From: Candidatus Fermentithermobacillaceae bacterium
GTDB taxonomy: Bacteria; Bacillota; Sulfobacillia; Fermentithermobacillales; Fermentithermobacillaceae
Direction of reading: 5' to 3'
Assembly (NCBI GenBank): GCA_012841375.1
Contig: DUUV01000111.1
Location: 1 to 33,870 of the forward strand
DNA length: 33,870 nt
A program made the position numbers and the translations under genes. Shown one piece after another: positions 24,094 to 31,684 of this stretch (positions within the stretch are counted from its first letter, which is position 1; each line of letters starts with the position of its first letter). The notes below the pieces were generated by a model. The model did no database searches, had not been told where the DNA came from, and saw nothing but the letters and a program-made list of their open reading frames with translations.

Positions 24094-24127
24094 CAAAGGT
24101 GGGGTCCTGCCCGGGACCCCACCTTTG
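24094..24127. other. perfect 14-bp hairpin after the GTPase gene
   Basis: CAAAGGTGGGGTCC (24094-24107) and its exact complement (24114-24127) flank a 6-nt loop, TGCCCG. It is strong enough to terminate, and it lies 85 nt after the GTPase stop, but no U-tract follows in either direction. The remaining intergenic sequence (24010-24255) holds a small TTCCC/GGGAA stem and two copies of GGGAACTG. Confidence 0.65.
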
Positions 24128-24255
24128 CGCTTACCGGTGGAAGCCGGTTTGGACCTCCTCGGAATTCTAATCACGAATAGGGGCAGTCTAGAGGCGCAAG
24201 ACTACCTTGGGCGACAAAACGCCTGCCGTCAGAGAAAAGGGAGGCCCGCTCGATA

Positions 24256-26250
24256 GTGACGACTGCCCAGATCCTGTACCTCATCGCCTTTTCCGTGTAC
24301 CTGGTGTTCTTCATCCTCTTTGCCAGGTTCTTCGTCTGGAAAGCATATAGCGGACGGAAATACTGGAACCGCAAGTGCGTCCTGCGGGTGGAAGACCTTC
24401 GGGAGACCGCGGAACGCCTGGGGAAATCCCTTCCATTCATCAGCATCCTGGTCCCGGCAAGAAATGAGTCGCTCGTCATCGAGAACACCATCAATCATCT
24501 CATCAAACTCAACTATCCGAGAGATTCCTTTGAGGTACTCATCGTCACAGATGAGAAGGAAGCGATGCAGGCGGCGAAAGAGCGCGCGCTGATCGCGCGG
24601 GTGTCTCAAGACATTCTCTGCAGAACGGACTTCAGGGAAGCCGTACCCCAGGAGATAGAGGCAACCGTGAGGGCGGTTGTCCTGTCTTGTCTCTCCGACT
24701 ATGCCCTCAGAGAGTATTGCTCCAAAGGCTTTCAGAAGACGTACTCGGTGGGCATGCCGGAGCTTTCGGCCATTCCGGCTGCCGAAAGGCACCGGATCGT
24801 GAGGGACATATGCATCGCCATCCTGAGCGCCGTGGGTACTCCGCCTAAAGTCAGATTGCAGAATATTGTCCGAAAGACGTGTCCGTGGTTGTCAAAGCTC
24901 GATCAGGAGCGAGTCTACCCGGCGTGTCTGGCAGTCGCGGTACCCGTCTTGGCCGTGTTCGCCGAGCTCTATGACGGAGACTCTAGGCGCCTATTGAACC
25001 GGGCGATACAGCATACCGTTCGCGCCAATCATGAGCTCACGCAGGACATTGTCCTCAAGATGACCGACTTCATCGCCAACCGGGTGTCCAAAGCGGTGAG
25101 GAAAGGTGCCCTATCGGGGGAACTCGGGGACAAGGTCCGGTTCTACGTCAACGACATGTGTCCGACCACTCAAGAGGTTGTCGAGCGAGTGCGGGCGGAG
25201 CGTCTGGCGTCAGGTGAATCCCCCACCATCAAGCACGTATCCGTGCCTCCGGATTTTGACGGACTGATCGGAGGCAAGCGGCTGGGCCGCGAAGTACCAT
25301 CCACCAAGGGCCGGGCTCTGAACTGGGGCGTCAGCTACCTTGACAAAAGGACGGAGGTCTGCGGGTTCTACGACGCCGAAAGCCGCCCCGACCGGGATGT
25401 CCTCTTGTATGTGGGCTACCGGCGACTCATGGACCCGGTAGGGTGCAGGGTCCTTCAGGGGCCGGTGTTCCAGGTGCGCAACTTCTACCAGATGACGCCT
25501 TTCTGCAGGATCGCGAGTCTGTACCAGGCCGTGGCCCATGACTGGTACCTCCCATGGTTGTTCCGGACACTCCCTTTTGTGGGGGGGACCAATGTGTTTG
25601 TCGAGCGCCGCCTGCTCTTGGATGTGGGCGGGTGGGACTGCACCGTGCTGACTGAAGACCTGGAGTTCGGTGCCAGGGCCTATCTCTTGCGGGAGGCATG
25701 GCCTGAATACCTGCCCTACGCTTCTTCAGAGCAGACTCCGGCGACGTTTCCCGCGTTCTTCCGGCAACGTCTGAGATGGGGTACAGGGCACTTGCAGGTT
25801 GTTGAAAAAGTGGGCCGGGATGAGACCGGTGACCCGTCCAAGCGGAAGAGGCTCCGGCGGAACCTGATCATAAAGGGACAACTGGAGTGGATAGCATACC
25901 AGCTGGCCACCTTTGTGCCGCCAACGGCCATGGTGCTGCACTACAACAACATGCTCGACCCAAACGCCGTGCCTGCCGCGTACCAGTGGATGCTTCAGGG
26001 ATTTTCCCTAATCTACCTGACGTTCACGGTCTACGCGTTCAAGAGGTACAGCGGTTTCCTCGATCACACGCTCCGTCCAGAGAGCCTCACCGGCAGGGTG
26101 GCAGTTTACTTGGGGCTCTTGCTCCTGCCCCTGGCGGCCTTCGTATTTCCCGTGCCCTATACGAGCGCCCTTGTATTGAAGACCCTTGGGAGGGCGCCCA
26201 CGGCGTGGGTGAAGACCCCCAGGACGGAGGAAGGTCGAGCGGCGAGCTAG
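24256..26250 (+). CDS. membrane glycosyltransferase family 2 with a large helical insertion
   Basis: The 664-residue protein starts with a membrane helix (about 6-28), then a GT-A fold opening ISILVPARNES (62-72). The conserved pieces continue only after residue 325: KGRALNWG (351-358), the DxD-like DAES (373-376), LTEDLEFG (465-472) and the acceptor motif QRLRWGTGH (504-512), as in processive cellulose-synthase/NdvC-like enzymes. C-terminal helices (about 545-640) anchor it. Between VLIVTDEKE (95-102) and residue 325 lies about 220 residues of mostly helical sequence with no counterpart in standard GT2 enzymes. The GTG start 24256 has a GGGAGG about 12 nt upstream. It probably makes or extends a surface glycan. 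Confidence 0.85.
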   Translation: MTTAQILYLIAFSVYLVFFILFARFFVWKAYSGRKYWNRKCVLRVEDLRETAERLGKSLPFISILVPARNESLVIENTINHLIKLNYPRDSFEVLIVTDEKEAMQAAKERALIARVSQDILCRTDFREAVPQEIEATVRAVVLSCLSDYALREYCSKGFQKTYSVGMPELSAIPAAERHRIVRDICIAILSAVGTPPKVRLQNIVRKTCPWLSKLDQERVYPACLAVAVPVLAVFAELYDGDSRRLLNRAIQHTVRANHELTQDIVLKMTDFIANRVSKAVRKGALSGELGDKVRFYVNDMCPTTQEVVERVRAERLASGESPTIKHVSVPPDFDGLIGGKRLGREVPSTKGRALNWGVSYLDKRTEVCGFYDAESRPDRDVLLYVGYRRLMDPVGCRVLQGPVFQVRNFYQMTPFCRIASLYQAVAHDWYLPWLFRTLPFVGGTNVFVERRLLLDVGGWDCTVLTEDLEFGARAYLLREAWPEYLPYASSEQTPATFPAFFRQRLRWGTGHLQVVEKVGRDETGDPSKRKRLRRNLIIKGQLEWIAYQLATFVPPTAMVLHYNNMLDPNAVPAAYQWMLQGFSLIYLTFTVYAFKRYSGFLDHTLRPESLTGRVAVYLGLLLLPLAAFVFPVPYTSALVLKTLGRAPTAWVKTPRTEEGRAAS

Positions 26251-26355
26251 GGACGATTCGTGTCGCGTATGGATGAAGACCGAGTTTCGAGCCCCAGAAG
26301 GATACGCAGGCTCCTGTGCCTAACACGTCATGTCGATACAAAGGCAAGGGAGGGA

Positions 26356-26371
26356 AGAGCCTCCGGGCTCT
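26356..26371 (+). promoter_or_regulatory. hairpin between SD and start codon
   Basis: AGAGCC-TCCG-GGCTCT forms a perfect 6-bp stem. GGGAGGGA (26348-26355) ends right before it, and GTG 26378 follows 6 nt after it. Folding would bring SD and start to normal spacing. Confidence 0.45.
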
Positions 26372-26377
26372 CTCACA

Positions 26378-26650
26378 GTGAACTGGAACATAGTCGTATC
26401 CACTTTCGTAGCGGTGTTTTTCGCCGAACTCGGGGACAAGACGCAGCTCTCGACCATGATGCTGGCGTCCTCCAAGAAGGCTCCGGCCAGCGTGTTTGTG
26501 GGGTCGGCCGTCGCCCTCGTCTTGTCGTCGCTGATCGGCGTGTTGGTGGGCGATACCCTGTACAGGGTGGTGCCGGCCCACATAATCCGCATCGCCGCCG
26601 GTGCCGGGTTTCTGGTGATAGGGGCTCTCATCCTGTTCGGCAAGATATAG
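26378..26650 (+). CDS. small GDT1/TMEM165 (UPF0016) family membrane protein
   Basis: The 90-residue product, from GTG 26378, contains the family motif ELGDKTQL in the first helix, two or three membrane segments and the end GAGFLVIGALILFGKI. GDT1 proteins are cation (Mn2+/Ca2+) transporters built from two such halves. Single-half bacterial members are about this size and probably dimerise or pair with a second gene, which I do not see here. An in-frame ATG at 26330 would add 16 residues that do not resemble the family and has no SD, whereas the 26378 start gives the usual opening (MNW) before the first helix. Confidence 0.8.
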   Translation: MNWNIVVSTFVAVFFAELGDKTQLSTMMLASSKKAPASVFVGSAVALVLSSLIGVLVGDTLYRVVPAHIIRIAAGAGFLVIGALILFGKI

Positions 26651-26725
26651 GTCATGCCTGCAGGATAGCACCCGTAAGCGAGCTCTTGAGCAAGCAAGAG
26701 GACGCGCATCACGCCAGGCCCGAAC

Positions 26726-26754
26726 TTGTTCGTGGCGACGCAGGGGTATATAAT
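26726..26754 (+). promoter_or_regulatory. sigma-A promoter of tRNA-Arg
   Basis: TTGTTC (26726-26731) and a perfect TATAAT (26749-26754) are separated by 17 bp. The -10 box ends 14 nt before the mature tRNA 5' end. Confidence 0.8.
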
Positions 26755-26768
26755 CTAATAGATAAAGT

Positions 26769-26845
26769 GCGCCCGTAGCTCAAACGGATAGAGTGTTGGC
26801 CTCCGGAGCCAGAGGTTGCGCGTTCGATTCGCGCCGGGCGCACCA
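26769..26845 (+). tRNA. tRNA-Arg (anticodon CCG)
   Basis: The 77-nt gene folds as a cloverleaf. The acceptor stem GCGCCCG pairs with CGGGCGC, the D arm is GCTC/GAGT, and the anticodon stem TTGGC/GCCAG holds loop CTCCGGA with anticodon CCG. The T arm GCGCG/CGCGC has loop TTCGATT. CCA is encoded. It reads CGG arginine codons. There is no terminator before the NYN gene that starts 49 nt downstream. Confidence 0.96.
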
Positions 26846-26893
26846 AGACCTTTAGAAAAAACATTCCTTCCCCGAAAATAGGAGGGCCCGCCT

Positions 26894-27523
26894 TTGAAAC
26901 CTGATTCACTCTATGGTGCTCCGCGTACCGCAGTCTTTGTAGATGGTTGGAACTTCAAATACGCTACCTACGATTCATTCGGCATCCAAGTAGACTTTGT
27001 GAAATTGCTCAAGACCCTGGTAAAAGACGATCTCCTTATCCGTGCGTACTTCTACACCGGAGAGTGGACCACTGACAGCATTGAGCAATACGTCAAGTTG
27101 TCGGGAAACCCCGACCCCGTGAGCCTTAGAGAAGATCTGGAGGGACAGCGCCGCCGCTCCCAGTCGTTCCACCGGTTCCTCAACCGAAACGGCTACATGG
27201 TTGTTCGAAAGCCCCTCAAGGTGTTTGCCGGGGGAGCCATCAAGGCAGATCTGGACCTGGAGCTGGCCATCGACATGCTGTCTCTGGTCGATAGATGCGA
27301 CAAGTACATCCTCTGTTCGGGAGACGGCGACTTCGTCCCGCTAGTGAAAGCCGTCGCCCAGCGAGGCGTCAGGATCCAAGTGCTCTCCACTCAGCATCCC
27401 GATGCCTACGTCCGGTGCAACTTCAAGGCTGCCGACGAGCTCGTTGACGCCGCGGATGAATTCATCGAAATCTCCGACCTACTGAACGAGATTAAGCGGT
27501 CTCATTCCGGGCACAACACGTAG
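26894..27523 (+). CDS. NYN-domain (PIN-like, LabA-type) putative nuclease
   Basis: The 209-residue cytosolic protein has the acidic motifs of the NYN/PIN-like fold: VDGWN with D17, KADLDLELAIDM in the middle and the late SGDGDFVPLV. These residues coordinate metal in related RNases. TTG 26894 is the start, with GGAGGG 7 nt upstream. The gene lies 49 nt behind tRNA-Arg with no terminator between, so part of its expression may come from the tRNA promoter. Its substrate is unknown; RNA is likely by family. Confidence 0.87.
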   Translation: MKPDSLYGAPRTAVFVDGWNFKYATYDSFGIQVDFVKLLKTLVKDDLLIRAYFYTGEWTTDSIEQYVKLSGNPDPVSLREDLEGQRRRSQSFHRFLNRNGYMVVRKPLKVFAGGAIKADLDLELAIDMLSLVDRCDKYILCSGDGDFVPLVKAVAQRGVRIQVLSTQHPDAYVRCNFKAADELVDAADEFIEISDLLNEIKRSHSGHNT

Positions 27524-27530
27524 TCGCCCG

Positions 27531-27857
27531 TCAGTGTTCGGTTACTTCGATAAGAGACGTAGCGGCAATCTGGTCACGGACAATGTCCGGGAGGTGTACC
27601 GGGAACACCGGTTCTTCGGCGCCTGCGATGACCTCGAAAATCCGCCTGCCGATGTCCGGATGTAGATAGATTAGCTGGACCGAAGCCGTCGACTCCTTGT
27701 GTGAGCCTGCGTTGCCGGCCTCTCTGAGGACGGCTCTTATGACGCATCGTTGGCCTTCCGCGTCACGCTCTTCGCCGAGGAGGTAGCTTGCTGTGAACTG
27801 GCGGCCTTCCATGGAAAACGTTCTGGTGGCTTCTTTGATGACATGGACGTCGAACAT
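27531..27857 (-). CDS. small conserved protein, DUF6514-like
   Basis: The 108-residue protein from ATG 27857 has GCAGGAG about 8 nt upstream; the open frame beyond that start is not coding-like. The pattern (a strand such as FTASYLLGEE, a Cys/Ile-rich strand, a helix IGRRIFEVIAGAEEPVFPVHLPDIVRDQI) resembles DUF6514 proteins of Clostridia, where a similar VxPxHLxDI segment is near the C-terminus. No function is known. It converges on the NYN gene with 7 nt between stops. Confidence 0.7.
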   Translation of the reverse strand: MFDVHVIKEATRTFSMEGRQFTASYLLGEERDAEGQRCVIRAVLREAGNAGSHKESTASVQLIYLHPDIGRRIFEVIAGAEEPVFPVHLPDIVRDQIAATSLIEVTEH

Positions 27858-28182
27858 CTGGTATCTCCTGCCTTCTCCTTGGGTGCGTGGGGGGAGCATT
27901 TCTTGAGAGTCGTTGTGGATACCCTTGTGGACAAGGAAGAATCGTTCGACTGGCGGCGACACGATGGCACTACAAGGCACATGTATCGCGAGAGGGCGAA
28001 TTCTGGAACCCCAGCCCTGAGACCAATGGCGCAAGACAAACCGGTCGAATCAGATCGATTGGAGGCGAAGAATTCCGGACGGGACTCGAACGAGGGCGGG
28101 TTTTGACGTTTGACTGAGGTCGTCGCCCTGGGCATACTAGGACGGATATCACAAAAGCCAGGGTCTGAGGAGGTAAGTACTC
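27858..28182. other. intergenic region between DUF6514-like and FMN-binding genes
   Basis: This 325-bp divergent region holds the promoter of the FMN-binding gene (28110-28138) and two DnaA-box-like 9-mers (27914 and 27926), probably fortuitous. I see no supported gene in it. Confidence 0.5.
28110..28138 (+). promoter_or_regulatory. possible sigma-A promoter of FMN-binding gene
   Basis: TTGACT (28110-28115) and CATACT (28133-28138) are separated by 17 bp, 45 nt before the start. The -35 is good and the -10 has four of six matches. Confidence 0.5.
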
Positions 28183-28905
28183 TTGGTGCAAGGTGCATCC
28201 CAGGGACGGAAACGGCTTGCCGCGCTGGTATCGTGCGTGCTTATTGCGCTGGCGTTGGCCGCGCCGGCTTGCGCCCCCAAGGTCTATAACGACGGGACCT
28301 ACACAGGCATCTCTCAGGGAGACGGGCACGGTTACGCCGTTGCCGAAGTCACTCTTCAAAAGGACAGGATTACGGCGGCGAAACTCACCGAGATGACCGA
28401 GGTGGGAGAAGAAAAGGACTATGCCACATACCCGTGGCCCAAGTCCAAAGAGGCCCACGACACGCTCGAGAAGGCTTTTGTCGGTCGCCAAGACAACAAC
28501 GTTGATGTCGTTACTCAGGCCACCAGATCCTCAAACAAGTTCAAAGAAGCGGTCGGGTTCGCTCTGGAGAAGGCCCGGAAGAAACCTTCCGTCACGTCAA
28601 CTTACTTCGAAGGAACGTTTCAGGGAAGGTCCAAGGCGGATGATGCGGGTTGGGGTATCGCATGGGTCACCATCCAGGGAGATAGGATCACTTCGGTTGA
28701 GGTTGAGGATGTAATGTCAGACGGCGAGTTCAAGGATTGGGCTACGTATGAATATCCGACCGCGTTGGAAGCAAAGGCGGAGATGCCCAAGAGATTCGTC
28801 GAGGCAAATGCTCCGACGGTAGACGCCTATACCGGTGCGACCAAGAGCTCGACCAAGTGGATGGAGGCGGTCGCAGCGGCTCTCGCAGCCGCCAAGATCA
28901 GGTAG
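28183..28905 (+). CDS. exported protein with two FMN-binding domains
   Basis: The 240-residue product has a signal peptide (about residues 1-27) ending ALAAPAC, which could be a weak lipobox. Two FMN_bind domains follow: about 31-125, ending QATRSSNKF, and 140-238, ending TGATKSSTKW. In this family the Thr/Ser of the SGATxTS-like motif carries covalently attached FMN. The second copy keeps GAT and the first has QAT, so the second is the better candidate. The start TTG 28183 has GAGGAGG 9 nt upstream. Such proteins act in extracytoplasmic electron transfer. The ferredoxin gene follows after 124 nt but has its own promoter. Confidence 0.85.
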   Translation: MVQGASQGRKRLAALVSCVLIALALAAPACAPKVYNDGTYTGISQGDGHGYAVAEVTLQKDRITAAKLTEMTEVGEEKDYATYPWPKSKEAHDTLEKAFVGRQDNNVDVVTQATRSSNKFKEAVGFALEKARKKPSVTSTYFEGTFQGRSKADDAGWGIAWVTIQGDRITSVEVEDVMSDGEFKDWATYEYPTALEAKAEMPKRFVEANAPTVDAYTGATKSSTKWMEAVAAALAAAKIR

Positions 28906-28934
28906 TCAAGAGATAGTAGGTATTCCGCGCCACA

Positions 28935-28967
28935 AACGACTGTCACCAGTCAGAAGGTCGTTCTTTT
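28935..28967 (+). terminator. possible terminator after FMN-binding gene
   Basis: AACGAC (28935-28940) pairs with GTCGTT (28957-28962), and CTTTT follows. An alternative inner stem GACTG/CAGTC exists. The outer stem is short, so confidence is moderate. Confidence 0.45.
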
Positions 28968-28969
28968 GA

Positions 28970-29224
<255 letters not shown>

Positions 29225-29257
29225 TCGGGTCTCGTATCCCGAAATGAAGTTCTGAAG

Positions 29258-29290
29258 AATGCCAGGTCTCTTTCGGGAGCCCTGGCATTT
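29258..29290 (+). terminator. hairpin terminator of ferredoxin gene
   Basis: AATGCCAGG (29258-29266) pairs with CCTGGCATT (29281-29289) over a 14-nt loop. Only a short T tail follows. It lies 34 nt after the stop. Confidence 0.7.
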
Positions 29291-29308
29291 GACTAAGGGG
29301 GATAAACG

Positions 29309-30322
29309 ATGGACGCCGAAAAGCTACATAGAGAATCGATCGTCATAGACGGCCACTGCGATACCATCTTAAGCCTCATGGACCGCCCCGGAAGGCCCGG
29401 CTACCAGAAACGAGACTTCTTTGCCCGCAACGAACGCGGTCACATTGACCTGCCCAGGCTCAAGGAGGGCGGCGTTACCTGCCAGGTAATGGCCGTCTAT
29501 ATCGAGCCCCAGTACAAGCCCACACGGTCGGCCAGGAGAGCCATGGAGATGCTAGACACCTTCTACGCGCTTCTGGACGAGTCGGAAGATTTCCGGCTGG
29601 CGACTTGCGCCAGAGACATCGAGGAAGCCAAGACCTTGGGGAAGACGTGTGGTCTCTTGAGCATCGAAGGCGGAGAGGCAGTTGAAGGGAGCCTCAGTCT
29701 CCTCCGCGGGTTTTACCGTTTGGGTGTGAGGGCAATGGGACTCACTTGGAACCAGCGGAACGATATCGCCGACGGGGTCGGCGAGAAGTCCGCAGGTTCG
29801 GGTCTAACCGATTTCGGCGTTTCCCTGGTCAAGGAAATGGAGCGCATCGGAATGATGGTTGACGTATCCCACCTCTCCGACAGTTCGTTCTGGGCAGTAG
29901 CCAATATCGCCGAGCGACCGTTCATCGCGTCTCACTCCAACTGCAGGGCGCTGGCGTCCAACCGGAGGAACCTCACCGATGAGCAGATCGAGGCCCTCGC
30001 CAAGAAGGGCGGAGTCATTGGTGTGGTGTTCTGTCCGGGATTCGTCGATGACAACCGGGATAACGTTTCTCTCAAGCGGCTCTGCGACCACATCGACCAC
30101 ATCAAGTCGGTGGTAGGGGTTGACCACATAGGGTTGGGCTCAGACTTCGACGGGTACGGCTCTCCCCTTGGGGGAATTGACGCACCCAAGGTTGTCCTCT
30201 CCGATGTAAGCGAGATGCCCAAGCTTACAGAGGAATTGGTCTCGAGAGGTTACACCGAGGAGGAAATAAAGAAGATCCTCGGAGGGAACTGGCTGAGAGT
30301 CTACAAGGAAATCTTGGGCTAG
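29309..30322 (+). CDS. membrane-dipeptidase-type (M19) zinc dipeptidase
   Basis: The 337-residue enzyme has the M19 metal ligands H16 and D18 in DGHCDT, the bridging Glu in SIEGGEAVEG, and His in VDVSHLS and ASHSNCRAL, with GLGSDFDGYG completing the site. The family hydrolyses dipeptides, including L,D- and D-containing ones. No signal peptide is present, so it is cytosolic. AAGGGGG precedes the ATG. It may help turn imported peptides into free amino acids for fermentation. Confidence 0.93.
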   Translation: MDAEKLHRESIVIDGHCDTILSLMDRPGRPGYQKRDFFARNERGHIDLPRLKEGGVTCQVMAVYIEPQYKPTRSARRAMEMLDTFYALLDESEDFRLATCARDIEEAKTLGKTCGLLSIEGGEAVEGSLSLLRGFYRLGVRAMGLTWNQRNDIADGVGEKSAGSGLTDFGVSLVKEMERIGMMVDVSHLSDSSFWAVANIAERPFIASHSNCRALASNRRNLTDEQIEALAKKGGVIGVVFCPGFVDDNRDNVSLKRLCDHIDHIKSVVGVDHIGLGSDFDGYGSPLGGIDAPKVVLSDVSEMPKLTEELVSRGYTEEEIKKILGGNWLRVYKEILG

Positions 30323-30431
30323 ACTCTCAATAGGAGGCGGAGTGACAGGCGGTCCGGTGAAGCGCCGGCGCGAGGTCGCTTCGTTTGTTTGGTTATGTTC
30401 CGTTTGTTTGCTCATCTTGGACAGAGCCAAA

Positions 30432-30464
30432 ATCTCCCCGGTCGATGGCCGGGGAGATCGTTTT
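30432..30464. terminator. bidirectional intrinsic terminator
   Basis: ATCTCCCCGG (30432-30441) pairs perfectly with CCGGGGAGAT (30449-30458) over a 7-nt loop. TTTT follows on the plus strand (30461-30464), and AAAA at 30429-30432 gives a T-run on the minus strand. It serves both the dipeptidase gene and the convergent serine-hydrolase gene. Confidence 0.85.
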
Positions 30465-30576
30465 ACTCGTTACTCAGGATTCGAGACGATTCGAAGCGAG
30501 CCCCTCACGAAGCACCCGACAACCTGGGAGATGTTTCCGTTCCCGGCATGCGCAACAGATGACAGATAAGAGCCGC

Positions 30577-31404
30577 TCAGGACCTTCCGAGTTCCGTGCA
30601 TTCAGCCAAGACCTTCATGTAGCCGAAGGCCTTTCGGACGATCGCCGCTGTCGCTTCCTCAGGACGGCCGGGCAGAAAACTTCCGCACACAGCCAGCGCA
30701 AAGGGCCGGTCCGGCGTGGGATAGATGATTCCGGCGTCCACCGAGAGATTGCCCAAACCTCCGGGTTTGTTGGCCCTCTTCACGCCTTCCGGCAATCCCA
30801 GCGTGAACGGCCCGCCCTTAGGCAGGGTGAGAACGGAGAGCACGTCTTCTGCCACGCGTTCCGTAACGCCGTCTCTCTCCTGGATCTTTGCCACCAGAGA
30901 AGCCAGCTCTCCCGGCGTGGAGACATTCTCATCTCCCCGCTTTGCCGCTTCGAAGTCCATCATTTTCCGTCGAAGCTTGGTGTTTTCCAAGCCCAAAGAC
31001 CTCATTGTCTCGTTGACGAAGTCCATGGTGGCGAGGTCGATACATATGTTGGTTGCGGTATTGTCCGAGAGCGATATCATGAGAGCCGCCACGTCGCGGA
31101 CGGCCAGTTCGGCCTTGTGGGAGAAATGCCCCAAGACGCCGCTTCCGCCCACCTTGTCCTTGTCTTCCACCGCCACTCTATCTGACCAACCGATGTCTCC
31201 CCGGTCGACCCGGATCGCCAGACCGAGCAGGATGGCTATCTTGATGGTGCTGGCGGTAGGAAACAGAACCTCGGCGCGAAAGCTCGCTTGCCTTCCGGTC
31301 TTGAGGTCCATGAGTGAGTAGCCCATCACCCCCGTCTCTTGGCAAGCATCATTCAGTTCACCGGCCAACTTGCTCCAGAGGATATCCACGGATCTATCGC
31401 CCAT
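30577..31404 (-). CDS. class A beta-lactamase-like serine hydrolase without signal peptide
   Basis: The 275-residue protein has the three active-site motifs of the penicillin-binding fold: S52-x-x-K55 (STIK), SDN at 113-115 and KPG at 213-215. In the omega-loop region the ExxLN motif of true class A enzymes is replaced by MMDFEAAKRGDENVSTP, with E152 and N160 the only candidates. The N-terminus (MGDRSVDILW) has no signal peptide, so the product should be cytosolic, unlike exported lactamases. It might be an esterase, a peptidase or a cytosolic amidase. GGGAG lies close to the ATG. Confidence 0.82.
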   Translation of the reverse strand: MGDRSVDILWSKLAGELNDACQETGVMGYSLMDLKTGRQASFRAEVLFPTASTIKIAILLGLAIRVDRGDIGWSDRVAVEDKDKVGGSGVLGHFSHKAELAVRDVAALMISLSDNTATNICIDLATMDFVNETMRSLGLENTKLRRKMMDFEAAKRGDENVSTPGELASLVAKIQERDGVTERVAEDVLSVLTLPKGGPFTLGLPEGVKRANKPGGLGNLSVDAGIIYPTPDRPFALAVCGSFLPGRPEEATAAIVRKAFGYMKVLAECTELGRS

Positions 31405-31575
31405 TTGCTCCCGCGCAGAGCGCGCGGCTCATCTCCTTTCGTGTGGGACTACGCCTAGTTTCCTCGGTCTCTCCGGGATGATTTCTCCTTTCCGAAGAAT
31501 GCATCCTGCCGCACGTGTGCCACAATTTGGGTTTTGCATAGGGTGTGGATAGAGGCGATGATTAGATAAGCGCAT

Positions 31576-31606
31576 ACGGGACCGGGTTCCCGTAGCGAGG
31601 AACCGG
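31576..31606 (+). repeat. mutually exclusive inverted repeats upstream of GH18 gene
   Basis: ACGGGA/TCCCGT (31576-31581 with 31588-31593) overlaps a second possible stem, CCGGGTTCC (31582-31590) with GGAACCGG (31599-31606). The two cannot form together. They lie about 80-110 nt before the GH18 ATG. Two copies of CCGACCGG follow. No clear sigma-A promoter is visible in 31405-31684. Confidence 0.4.
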
Positions 31607-31684
31607 CCGTGGTGGCCTTCCGTCATAGTTGACGAAGCCCTCCGACCGGCTTCGACAGAGAAAAAACCGACCGGAGAAGAGCCC

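Noticed and set aside
27914-27934. Two DnaA-box-like 9-mers (TGTGGATAC and TGTGGACAA) 12 bp apart
   Set aside because: Each has one mismatch, only two occur, there is no AT-rich unwinding element, and no dnaA/dnaN or other origin genes are near.
27970-28491. Minus-strand frame of 173 codons over the FMN-binding gene start
   Set aside because: It is antisense to a well-supported gene and lacks an SD and recognisable domains.
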